Shown in pieces: positions 51,821 to 59,300 of a stretch of DNA of 64,000 nucleotides. The notes under the pieces were generated by a model, which saw nothing but the letters and a program-made list of their open reading frames with translations, had not been told where the DNA came from and searched no databases. The stretch is taken from contig NZ_JAUCMN010000002.1 in the NCBI RefSeq assembly GCF_030363035.1, forward strand, positions 248,001 to 312,000, in the 5' to 3' direction. Made by a program: the position numbers and the translations under genes. The DNA comes from Curtobacterium caseinilyticum. Its GTDB lineage: Bacteria; Actinomycetota; Actinomycetes; Actinomycetales; Microbacteriaceae. Position 1 is the stretch's first letter, and every line of letters starts with the position of its first letter.

Positions 51821-52786
51821 ATGTCCTCCGAGAGCACCACCGGCGCCGAGGGGTCCCGGGCCCGCTTCCCGCTCGACACCGTCTACCAGGCGGCGCGGAT
51901 GTACTACCTCGAGGACGCCACCCAGGTCGAGATCGCTTCGCGCCTCGGGGTCTCCCGGCCGACGGTGAGCCGGCTGGTCGCCGAGGCCCGGCGTGCCGGG
52001 CTCGTCCGCATCGAGGTCGTCGACCCCTTCCAGGACGAGACCGTCGCGCTCGCCGAACGGCTGCAGGTCGTGCTCGGCCTGCGCGCCGTGCACCTGGCGG
52101 CCGTCACACACCAGGCGACCCTCGGCGCCGACCTCGCCGGCCCGATCGCGACCGCGGTCGAGGGGATGGGCCTGGTCCCCGGGGACGCCGTCCTGATGTC
52201 CTCGGGCCGGACCGTGTACGACGTCGCGCACGCGGGCATGCCACCGCTCGCCGGGGTCCAGCTCGTGCCGACGGTGGGCGGGCAGGCGGACCCGATGCCG
52301 TGGTTCCAGACCAACGAGATCACGCGCACCGCGGCCGAGCACTCCGGCGCGATCCCCGCGTTCCTCTTCGCCCAGGCGCTGCCGTCCCACGCCATGCGGG
52401 CCACCCTCGACGAGGACCCGGCGTTCCAGCACGTGGTCGGGCTCTGGGGGCGGGCAAAGGGCGCGATCCTCGGCGTCGGCGCCCCGACCCCGACGCGGGA
52501 CGCGCTGGCTCGGGGCATCCCCGTGGAGGACGCGGCCTTCGACCAGGCAGCCGGCGACGTCTGCCTCAACTTCTTCGCTGCCGACGGCTCGCCGATCGAG
52601 TTCCCCGGAAGCGAACGGATGGTCCGCACCTCGCGCGAGGTCCTGGCCGGGGTGCCCCACGCCGTCGGTGTCGCCGTGGGGGCGGCGAAGGTGCCGAGCA
52701 TCACCGGTGCGGTCCGCGCCGGGATGATCAACGAGCTCGTGACCGACGCCGCCACGGCGCGAGCCCTGCTCGACGCGCTCGCCTGA
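51821..52786 (+). CDS. SorC/DeoR-type sugar-binding transcriptional regulator
   Basis: A 321-residue regulator. The N-terminal HTH is AARMYYLEDATQVEIASRLG followed by VSRPTVSRLVAEARRAGLV. The effector domain has the SorC sugar-phosphate fold (GDAVLMSSGRTVYDV, KGAILGVGAP, GSERMVRTSREVL). It is placed just after dthD and likely responds to a tetrulose phosphate. An in-frame GTG at 51791 is a possible longer start; ATG 51821 is preferred from the HTH position. Confidence 0.87.
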   Translation: MSSESTTGAEGSRARFPLDTVYQAARMYYLEDATQVEIASRLGVSRPTVSRLVAEARRAGLVRIEVVDPFQDETVALAERLQVVLGLRAVHLAAVTHQATLGADLAGPIATAVEGMGLVPGDAVLMSSGRTVYDVAHAGMPPLAGVQLVPTVGGQADPMPWFQTNEITRTAAEHSGAIPAFLFAQALPSHAMRATLDEDPAFQHVVGLWGRAKGAILGVGAPTPTRDALARGIPVEDAAFDQAAGDVCLNFFAADGSPIEFPGSERMVRTSREVLAGVPHAVGVAVGAAKVPSITGAVRAGMINELVTDAATARALLDALA

Positions 52787-52852
52787 GCGCGTCGGTCGCG
52801 CTGCCCGCCGTGTCGTCGACGTGCCTGCTGCGCGGGTGACGACACCACGGAC

Positions 52853-52894
52853 GGACGGGAGGCGCGGTCCGGGCCGGCACCGTGCCTCCCGTCC
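52853..52894. repeat. Dispersed palindrome, copy 4
   Basis: GGACGGGAGGCGCGGT and ACCGTGCCTCCCGTCC pair with one mismatch around a CCGGGCCGGC loop. It lies between the convergent SorC-type and DinB-like genes, where a bidirectional terminator would be expected. Confidence 0.85.
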
Positions 52895-52912
52895 GGCCGT
52901 GGGTCGCGACCG

Positions 52913-53449
52913 TCAGGCCGTGCCGTCGGCGGTGCGGCGCACGTCCCACAGGTGGTGGACCGGGTCGTGCGCGTAGTAGGTGGCCAGGGTCGCGACCGTG
53001 AAGACGCTGCCGTCCGACCGGCGACCGGTCCGTGTCATCGCCGCGTCCGGCACGGCGGCGAAGGCGGTGGCGGCGACCTCGGCCGCCTCGGCGAGTCCGC
53101 GGGACACGAGCGCCGGGTCCTGCTCGCCGTACCGTTCCTCGACGGCGGTGGCGTCCTGGTCCCAGTTCGGGAACGCCGGGTCGTCCTCGGACAGCACGAG
53201 CCGGAGGCGTTCCGTCATCTTCCGGTGGACGTCGCGCACGTGCGCGCCGTACTCGAGCGGCGACCACGTGTGGTCGTCGGGGCGGTCGCGCACGTCGGGC
53301 CGGCCGAGCTGCTCCGGCCAGGCCGCGGCGTTCTCGGCGATGACCGTCGGGACGTCCCGGAAGGCCAGGGCGGCGCCGTCGAAGCCGCAGTCAGGGCACG
53401 CGGCCTCGATGACCCAGGTCCAGTTCTTCGTGTCCGGTTCGATCGCCAC
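52913..53449 (-). CDS. DinB-like metal-dependent protein
   Basis: A 178-residue four-helix-bundle protein of the DinB/YfiT type. Candidate metal-ligand histidines are in EYGAHVRDVHRKM and in YYAHDPVHHLWDV. EAACPDCGFDG near the N-terminus holds a CxxC pair. Members act as thiol-dependent transferases, often with mycothiol or bacillithiol; activity here is unproven. A GTG start gives MAIEPDTKNW, a typical beginning in actinobacteria. Convergent with the SorC gene. Confidence 0.8.
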   Translation of the reverse strand: MAIEPDTKNWTWVIEAACPDCGFDGAALAFRDVPTVIAENAAAWPEQLGRPDVRDRPDDHTWSPLEYGAHVRDVHRKMTERLRLVLSEDDPAFPNWDQDATAVEERYGEQDPALVSRGLAEAAEVAATAFAAVPDAAMTRTGRRSDGSVFTVATLATYYAHDPVHHLWDVRRTADGTA

Positions 53450-53640
53450 GGGGCAGACGTTACCGCCTCGTGACCTCCGGGCACATCGGCGCGGGCGTAG
53501 GGATCGAGCGTGGCCCCCGTCCGGGTGACACGCCGCTACCTGAGAATCACCTGCCGATGACATTTCGGTTGCTCGGTACCGTTGCTGGCTGTTCCGGGCC
53601 GGTACGGATCGGCCCGCCCCCCACCACGAGGAGATCGCGC

Positions 53641-55140
53641 ATGGGTTCCGACCCCAGCAGTACCACTCGACCGCCACGACGCCTGCGGGTCAGCGACGTC
53701 ACGGTGGTCGACAAGAGCATGATGCGCCGTGCCGTCAGTGGCATGGTCGTCGGCAACACCATGGAGTGGTACGACGTCGGCGTCTACGGGTACCTGGCGG
53801 TCACGATGGGCAAGGTGTTCCTGCCCACGGCCGAACCGTCGGTGCAGATCCTGTTCAGCCTCGGGGTGTTCGCGGCGACCTACGTCGCGCGGCCCCTGGG
53901 CGGCATCGTGTTCGGGCGGCTCGGGGACCGGCTGGGTCGGCAGAAGGTGCTCGCCACGACGCTGATCCTGATGGCGTCCTCGACCTTCCTGATCGGGGTC
54001 CTGCCCGCGTGGTCGACGATCGGCGCGGTCGCCCCGGTCGTCCTCGTCGTGCTGAAACTCGCACAGGGGTTCTCGACCGGAGGTGAGTACGCCGGCGCCA
54101 CGACGTTCGTGACGGAGTACGCCCCCGACCGCCGGCGGGGCTTCTTCGCGAGCATCCTCGACTTCGGCAGCTACATGGGCTTCGCGCTCGGCGCCACGGT
54201 GGTGACCGCGCTGCAGGTCGCCCTCGGAGACGAGACCATGACCGCGTGGGGCTGGCGGATTCCGTTCCTGCTCGCCGGCGTGATCGGCGTGGTCGCGATC
54301 TGGTTCCGCCTGCGCATCGAGGAGTCGCCGGTGTTCCAGGCGACCCAGGCCGCGCAGGAGGCCGCGGCGTCCTCCCGCGAGGACGCCGAAGGCGGTCGTC
54401 CGGCGAACGTGCTCGTCATGGTGCGTGACCACTGGCGTCCCATCGTCATCGCGATCATGCTCGTCGGTGCGTCGAACACCGTCGGGTACGCCCTGACCTC
54501 GTACATGCCGACGTACCTGACCGACTCGCTCGGCTACTCGGCGATCGACGGCACGCTCCTCACCATCCCGGTGCTCGTGCTGCTCGCCGTCATGCTCCCG
54601 GTCGCCGGACGGCTGTCGGACCGCATCGGTCGCCGGACCGTGATGTGGATCGGCGCCGGCACGACGGTCGTGCTCGCCGTGCCCGCCTTCCTGCTCATCG
54701 GGCACGGCGCGCAGTGGTCGACCCTCGCCGGACTGGGACTGCTGGCGCTGATGACCGCGCTGTGGGTGTCGAACCAGGCGGCCTCGCTGCCCGCGCTCTT
54801 CCCGACGTCGACCCGGTACGGCGGGATGGGCTTCGCGTACAACATCGCCATCGCGGTGTTCGGCGGGACGACGCCGCTCATCGTGCAGGCGCTCCTGACC
54901 ACCACGGGGGACCAGCTCGCGCCTGCGTACTTCCTCGTGGCGATGAGCGTCGTCGGGGCGATCGGTGTGTTCTGCATGCGGGAGTCGTCGCAGCGGCCGC
55001 TCCCCGGGTCGATGCCCGCCGTGGAGTCCCTGGACGAGGCACGCGAACTCGTGCTCACCCAGGACACCAACCCGAACCTCGACCTGGGAGACCTGCCGTT
55101 CGCGGCGCAGGACCAGACGGAGGTGGCCGCTCGACGCTGA
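53641..55140 (+). CDS. MHS-family MFS transporter (ProP-like)
   Basis: 499 residues, 12 helices. The family signatures are GNTMEWYDVGVYGYLAV in helix 1, GRLGDRLGRQKVL in loop 2, and FSTGGEYAGATTFVTEYAP, typical of metabolite:H+ symporters such as ProP, KgtP and CitA. Probable substrate is an osmolyte such as betaine or proline, or an organic acid. GAGGAG precedes the ATG. A C-terminal acidic extension of about 40 residues replaces the ProP coiled coil. The 191-bp gap upstream shows no clear regulator site. Confidence 0.88.
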   Translation: MGSDPSSTTRPPRRLRVSDVTVVDKSMMRRAVSGMVVGNTMEWYDVGVYGYLAVTMGKVFLPTAEPSVQILFSLGVFAATYVARPLGGIVFGRLGDRLGRQKVLATTLILMASSTFLIGVLPAWSTIGAVAPVVLVVLKLAQGFSTGGEYAGATTFVTEYAPDRRRGFFASILDFGSYMGFALGATVVTALQVALGDETMTAWGWRIPFLLAGVIGVVAIWFRLRIEESPVFQATQAAQEAAASSREDAEGGRPANVLVMVRDHWRPIVIAIMLVGASNTVGYALTSYMPTYLTDSLGYSAIDGTLLTIPVLVLLAVMLPVAGRLSDRIGRRTVMWIGAGTTVVLAVPAFLLIGHGAQWSTLAGLGLLALMTALWVSNQAASLPALFPTSTRYGGMGFAYNIAIAVFGGTTPLIVQALLTTTGDQLAPAYFLVAMSVVGAIGVFCMRESSQRPLPGSMPAVESLDEARELVLTQDTNPNLDLGDLPFAAQDQTEVAARR

Positions 55141-55295
55141 ACCGGAACGGTCCGCCCGGGTGACCGGCGCTCGGCGCTCGGCGCTCGGCAGCCGGTCTGC
55201 GACGTCGCGCGTGTCGATCGACGCGTGCGACGGCGCAGTCCGCGCTGCGCCCCGGTCGGCGCGCGGCCCTCGCGTGCCGGTCGCACCGGTCGGCG

Positions 55296-56339
55296 TCAGG
55301 GTCGGTCGTGCCGCTGCTCGTGCGACGCGTCGAGCGCCGGCCACACCGGGAACGGGTCCGGCCACCGCCGCCACGCATCCGGGCCGGCGAGCAGTTCGTC
55401 CGGCGTGAGCAGCGCGCCGTCGAGGGCCCGTTCGACCGCGTGCACGTCGAGCCGCTCGCCGACGAACCAGATCGCCTGACCGACCGGGGCGTCCTCGTCC
55501 CACGACGGGTTCGCGGTCGGGTCGAGCGCGAGCATCGCCCCGAAGCTCGACCACGACCCGACGTGGTCCGGTCGTGACGCGAGCCGGAAGAACCCCTTCG
55601 AGCGCAGGACCCGGCCGTTCGCCCCCGCCGCGAGGTCGTGCGCGATGACGTCGGCGAGGCGTCCCGGGTGGAACGGCAGCGGTTCCCGGTACCGCAGGGT
55701 CACCAGCTCGTCCCGCGGACCGCGCGCCGTGTCCTCCCGGCCCGCGTCGGACGAGAGCGCGCGCATCCCTCCCGCGCCCGAGGCCAGCAGGCGGGCGGCG
55801 CCGCCGTTCGACGCCGGCAGGTCGAGCGGGCCTCGCAGCGCTGGCGCCGCGACGATCACCGCGTGCGGCGCCATGCGGTGGAGCAGGGACACGAGGGCAC
55901 GACGCCGTCGGCCGGACAGCGGCTCGACCCGGTCGAGCGCAATCACCGTGGCGTACTCGACGGCGGCGACCACCCGTTCCGCCGCGACGAAGGCGTCGTC
56001 CACGTCGGACCAGAGCAGGTGGGCGACGTCGTCGGCGCGCAGCACGGCGACGACGTGGCGCAGGATCCGGTCGTCCCCGGTCTCCGAGCGGGCGGCGTTC
56101 GCGAGCATCATGCCGACCGCGCGGACGTCGACCTCGGGCGCGAGCGTCACGACGAGGTCGTGGTCGGCGTCCGGGCCGCAAACGCGGTCGAACTGGTCAC
56201 GCCGCGCGGCGATGCCCCGGGCGGCGGCGAGGGCGTGGCCGGTGACGTGCATGCGATGGCCGGCGCTGATCCGGGCGGCGACGCGGACGGCGTCGGCGTC
56301 GTGCAGGGCGGTGACGAGGGTGGTGGCGGCGGGACGCAT
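55296..56339 (-). CDS. CobW/COG0523-like protein lacking the GTPase P-loop
   Basis: 347 residues. The C-terminal CobW_C domain is clear ([32 protein letters not shown]). The N-terminus starts [20 protein letters not shown], with no GxxGxGKT, and no CxCC metal motif is present; only one Cys is seen. The position normally occupied by NKxD reads ALDRVEPL. It may be a zinc-allocation chaperone relic or a pseudo-GTPase with a binding role. It is divergent from the zinc-free bL36 gene across a Zur-like box. ATG 56339 is preferred; ATG 56360 would lie inside the box. Confidence 0.78.
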   Translation of the reverse strand: MRPAATTLVTALHDADAVRVAARISAGHRMHVTGHALAAARGIAARRDQFDRVCGPDADHDLVVTLAPEVDVRAVGMMLANAARSETGDDRILRHVVAVLRADDVAHLLWSDVDDAFVAAERVVAAVEYATVIALDRVEPLSGRRRRALVSLLHRMAPHAVIVAAPALRGPLDLPASNGGAARLLASGAGGMRALSSDAGREDTARGPRDELVTLRYREPLPFHPGRLADVIAHDLAAGANGRVLRSKGFFRLASRPDHVGSWSSFGAMLALDPTANPSWDEDAPVGQAIWFVGERLDVHAVERALDGALLTPDELLAGPDAWRRWPDPFPVWPALDASHEQRHDRP

Positions 56340-56354
56340 GTCGGGTACCCTACA

Positions 56355-56369
56355 TGACAACCGTTCTCA
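56355..56369. promoter_or_regulatory. Predicted Zur box
   Basis: TGACAACCGTTCTCA is a perfect TGANAACNGTTNTCA palindrome apart from the free centre and the two N positions. This resembles actinobacterial Zur operators (TGANAANNNTTNTCA-like). It lies between the CobW-like gene and the alternative bL36 gene, both classic zinc-starvation genes. Confidence 0.75.
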
Positions 56370-56397
56370 ACAAGGAGGCGGTGGAGGAGGAAGTCCC

Positions 56398-56520
56398 GTG
56401 AAGGTCCGCAACTCGCTCAAGGCGCTCAAGAAGATCCCCGGCTCGCAGATCGTGCGACGCCGTGGTCGCGTGTACGTCATCAACAAGCAGGACCCCCGCT
56501 GGAAGGCCCGCCAGGGGTAG
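56398..56520 (+). CDS. rpmJ: 50S ribosomal protein bL36, zinc-independent (type B) form
   Basis: 40 residues: [15 protein letters not shown], then [18 protein letters not shown] and WKARQG. The Cys and His zinc ligands of the primary bL36 are all missing, marking this as the C-minus paralogue that replaces the zinc form when zinc is scarce. GTG start with AAGGAGG and GGAGGAGG sites upstream. It is under the Zur-like box and divergent from the CobW-like gene. It is too short for routine ORF calling but certain by sequence. Confidence 0.95.
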   Translation: MKVRNSLKALKKIPGSQIVRRRGRVYVINKQDPRWKARQG

Positions 56521-56535
56521 CCCACCGGGCGTCCG

Positions 56536-56541
56536 TACGCT
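56536..56541 (+). promoter_or_regulatory. -10 box of leaderless histidine phosphatase gene
   Basis: TACGCT lies 6 nt before the ATG at 56548. This gives the gene its own promoter after the bL36 gene. Confidence 0.45.
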
Positions 56542-56547
56542 GGGGCC

Positions 56548-57204
56548 ATGCGACTCCTGCTCATCCGTCACGGCCAGACCCCCGCGAACGTCACCGGTGT
56601 CCTCGACGCCGAGGTGCCCGGCCCCGGGCTCACCGAGCTCGGGCAGCAGCAGGCGGACGCGCTGCCGGCGGCCCTGGCCGACCGGGGCATCGAGCGGCTG
56701 TTCGTGTCGTCGATGGTCCGGACGCACGTCACCGCCGCGCCGCTCGCCGCGGCGCTCGGGCTCGAGCCGGTCGAGCTGCCGGGGCTCCGCGAGATCGAGG
56801 CCGGTGACCTGCAGGGCCAGCGCGACCGGACCTCGGTGCAGCTGTACATCTCGACCGTGCACGGGTGGTCGGCGGGGGACCGCGCGAGCCGGATGCCCGG
56901 TGGCGAGAGCGGGGACGACTTCTTCGCGCGCTACGACGACGCGGTGCAGCAGATCCTGGCGACCGGTGTCGAGGTCGCTGCTGCGTTCAGCCACGGTGCC
57001 GCGATCCGGACGTGGGCGAGTGCGGTGTCGCAGAACACGCCGGACGAGTTCGGCACCCAGCGCCACCTGGAGAACACGGGGATCGTCGAGGTCGAGGGCT
57101 CCTTCGAGGACGGCTGGCGCCTGGTGGACTGGGAGGGCGAGCCGGTCGGCGGCGAGCAGCTCGTCGACCGGACGGCGCAGGACCCGACCGGCGACGCGTT
57201 CTGA
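56548..57204 (+). CDS. Histidine phosphatase superfamily protein
   Basis: 218 residues. The catalytic RHG is at 7-9 (LLLIRHGQTPANVTG), the second Arg in SSMVRTHVTAAPLA, Glu in REIEAGDLQG, and the second His in AAAFSHGAAIRTW. This is the phosphoglycerate-mutase-like fold. The substrate is unknown; this branch includes phosphatases of small phosphorylated metabolites. Followed by two strong hairpins. Confidence 0.88.
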   Translation: MRLLLIRHGQTPANVTGVLDAEVPGPGLTELGQQQADALPAALADRGIERLFVSSMVRTHVTAAPLAAALGLEPVELPGLREIEAGDLQGQRDRTSVQLYISTVHGWSAGDRASRMPGGESGDDFFARYDDAVQQILATGVEVAAAFSHGAAIRTWASAVSQNTPDEFGTQRHLENTGIVEVEGSFEDGWRLVDWEGEPVGGEQLVDRTAQDPTGDAF

Positions 57205-57216
57205 GGCGCCCACACG

Positions 57217-57262
57217 ACGGACGGGAGGCGCGGTGCCGACCGGCACCGCGCCTCCCGTCCGT
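57217..57262. repeat. Dispersed palindrome, copy 5 (22-bp perfect arms)
   Basis: The left arm at 57217-57238 starts ACGGACGGGAGGCGCGG and ends TGCCG. Its exact complement follows at 57241-57262 after two bases (AC). It starts 12 bp past the phosphatase stop. Confidence 0.9.
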
Positions 57263-57281
57263 TGCGTGGTCGCGTTCCCGT

Positions 57282-57355
57282 CCGCAGAACGCAACGTCGG
57301 CGGCTCCCCGCAGCGGTACTTCGCTGCGGGGAGCCGCCGACGTTGCGTCCTGCGG
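57282..57355 (-). terminator. Terminator hairpin of glpD, 26-bp stem
   Basis: A stem of 57289-57314 with 57323-57348 (26 perfect pairs) has an 8-nt GGTACTTC loop. A further CCGCA/TGCGG pair lies outside a small internal loop. It is located 15 bp after the glpD stop. Confidence 0.8.
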
Positions 57356-57369
57356 AACCGTCCTGGGGA

Positions 57370-59112
57370 CTACGCGGGCTGCGCCGCCGAGTGCAGCGGC
57401 ACGACCACGCCGTGCGACTCACGCAGGACGTCGAGCGTGCGCTGGACCTCGTCCGCGCGCTCCTCGGTCGTCCAGCCGAGCGCCTCGGCGAGCACGTCGG
57501 CCAGCTCGTCGAGCAGGTCGATCGTGACGCCGCCCACGAAGGCGAGGTTCGTGCGACGGAGCACCACGTCGACCAGGTGCACGGCCTGCTCGTGCTGGGC
57601 GAAGTACGCGACCTCGGCGCGGGTGAGCGACGGGTCGGACTCGAGTGGCTCGACCGGGCCGTCGATCAGCACGTCGACGACCTCTGCGGCGCGGGTGCCG
57701 TAGCGCTCGAGCAGACCCTCGACGACGGACTCGTCGAGACCGTCCCGGTGCGCCGTGATCCAGAGCGCACGCTGCGCGTCGGTCGTCGGGAAGTCCTTGC
57801 CACCGCCGATCGGCATGCCGGTCGTGTCGACCTTGCGGGCCACCCCGAGCTTCTGCGTGGCCTCGGTCGACAGGTGTGCGGCGAGGGCGCGGAAGGTCGT
57901 CCACTTGCCGCCGACGAGCGACAGGACCGTGCTGTCCGGCAGCCCGGCGATCGGGGTGTCGACGATCCGGTAGTCGCGGGACACGAAGCCGGGGGCGGTG
58001 TCCTCGTGGCGGGGGAGCGGTCGGATGCCCGAGTAGCTGTAGACGATGTGGTCGCGGGTGACCTCGATCTGCGGGAAGACGTGCTTCACCAGGCCGAAGA
58101 AGTAGTCGATCTCCTCCTCGGTCGTCGTGACCGGCTTCGAGGGGTCGGCGTCGATGTCCGTCGTGCCGATGAGCACCCGGCCCTTGAGCGGGTAGATGAG
58201 CACGATGCGGCCGTCGTTGTTCTCGAAGAACAGCTCGCGACCCTTGGTCGCCTCGAGCAGCTCGTCGTTGTGCACGACGATGTGCGACCCCTTCGTGCCG
58301 CCCATGAACTTCGTCTCGCCGCCGAAGGCCTGGTTCGTCAGGTCGGTCCAGGGACCGGAAGCGTTGATGACGACGTCGGCGTGGAACGCGAACTCCTCGC
58401 CGGTCTCGCGGTCGCGCAGGAGCACGCCGCCGTCGCGGGTGCCGGCGGCCTCGACGTAGTTGGTCGCACGCGCGGTGCTGGCCGACCCGGTGCCGGTGCC
58501 GGCGGCGATGCCGTCCTTGAGCACGTCGAGCGCCAGCCGCTCCGGCTCGTGCACGGAGGCGTCGTAGTAGGTGCCCGTGTACTTCAGGTCCTCGTTGAGC
58601 GCCGGCATGTCCTCGAGCGCTGCCTTCTTGGTGCGGAAGACGTGCTTCGGGACGGAGCCGCCGTCGCGCGAGAAGGAGTCGTAGATCGTCATGCCGATCT
58701 TGATGAGCATCGCGCCGCGCTCCTTGGTGGAGCGCTGCTTGTGCGTGAGCATGCGCAGCGGGGCGTTCATGATGCCGGAGAACGTCGAGAAGATCGGCAT
58801 GGTGGTCTGCAGCGGCTTGACGTAGTGCGGCGCGATACGGATGAGGCCGTTGCGCTCCTGGACGCTCTCGCGCACCAGGCGGAACTCGCCGTTCTCGAGG
58901 TAGCGGATGCCGCCGTGGATCATGTGGCTCGAGGCGGCCGATGCACCGCCGGCGTAGTCGCCGCGCTCGACGAGCACGACGTCGACGCCCTGCAGGGCGA
59001 GGTCGCGGAAGGTGGCGATGCCGTTGATACCGCCACCGACGATGAGGACCTGTGCGTTGGGGCGCTCGGTGAGCGCGGTCACCGTGTTCCGGGGCTGCGT
59101 CTTCTTCGACAT
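57370..59112 (-). CDS. glpD: Aerobic glycerol-3-phosphate dehydrogenase
   Basis: A 580-residue FAD enzyme oxidising sn-glycerol 3-phosphate to dihydroxyacetone phosphate, with electrons passed to menaquinone at the membrane. VLIVGGGINGIATFRDLALQ is the FAD motif. GGASAASSHMIHGGIRYLE is the signature of the DAO-type enzyme, and SLVGGKWTTFR closes the FAD domain. The C-terminal DAO_C domain follows from about 430. Start ATG 59112. Regulation: a palindromic operator lies in the 188-bp gap shared with the SorC gene. Confidence 0.94.
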   Translation of the reverse strand: MSKKTQPRNTVTALTERPNAQVLIVGGGINGIATFRDLALQGVDVVLVERGDYAGGASAASSHMIHGGIRYLENGEFRLVRESVQERNGLIRIAPHYVKPLQTTMPIFSTFSGIMNAPLRMLTHKQRSTKERGAMLIKIGMTIYDSFSRDGGSVPKHVFRTKKAALEDMPALNEDLKYTGTYYDASVHEPERLALDVLKDGIAAGTGTGSASTARATNYVEAAGTRDGGVLLRDRETGEEFAFHADVVINASGPWTDLTNQAFGGETKFMGGTKGSHIVVHNDELLEATKGRELFFENNDGRIVLIYPLKGRVLIGTTDIDADPSKPVTTTEEEIDYFFGLVKHVFPQIEVTRDHIVYSYSGIRPLPRHEDTAPGFVSRDYRIVDTPIAGLPDSTVLSLVGGKWTTFRALAAHLSTEATQKLGVARKVDTTGMPIGGGKDFPTTDAQRALWITAHRDGLDESVVEGLLERYGTRAAEVVDVLIDGPVEPLESDPSLTRAEVAYFAQHEQAVHLVDVVLRRTNLAFVGGVTIDLLDELADVLAEALGWTTEERADEVQRTLDVLRESHGVVVPLHSAAQPA

Positions 59113-59189
59113 TGGTGCGTCGCTTCCTTGGGTCGGTTCCGTGGGACGACTCCGATGGTGCGCCTGTGTGAGAGGTCGGGCAACTCGTG

Positions 59190-59203
59190 TGCACGAACGT
59201 GCA
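59190..59203. promoter_or_regulatory. SorC-type operator copy 1 (glpD side)
   Basis: TGCACG-AA-CGTGCA is a perfect 6-2-6 inverted repeat. The same motif recurs at 59275, 85 bp away, in the same gap. Confidence 0.7.
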
Positions 59204-59274
59204 GCACACGTGTCGTGCGGCTCGCAGGCGGCCGGGGCGGCGGCCGGGAGGCGCGACAGGGGTTGCAGAGGCCG

Positions 59275-59288
59275 TGCACGTCCGTGCA
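59275..59288. promoter_or_regulatory. SorC-type operator copy 2 (regulator side)
   Basis: TGCACG-TC-CGTGCA, same half-sites as copy 1, ends 12 bp before the regulator ATG. Occupancy here would block its own expression. Confidence 0.7.
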
Positions 59289-59300
59289 TGCTCGGTTCCC

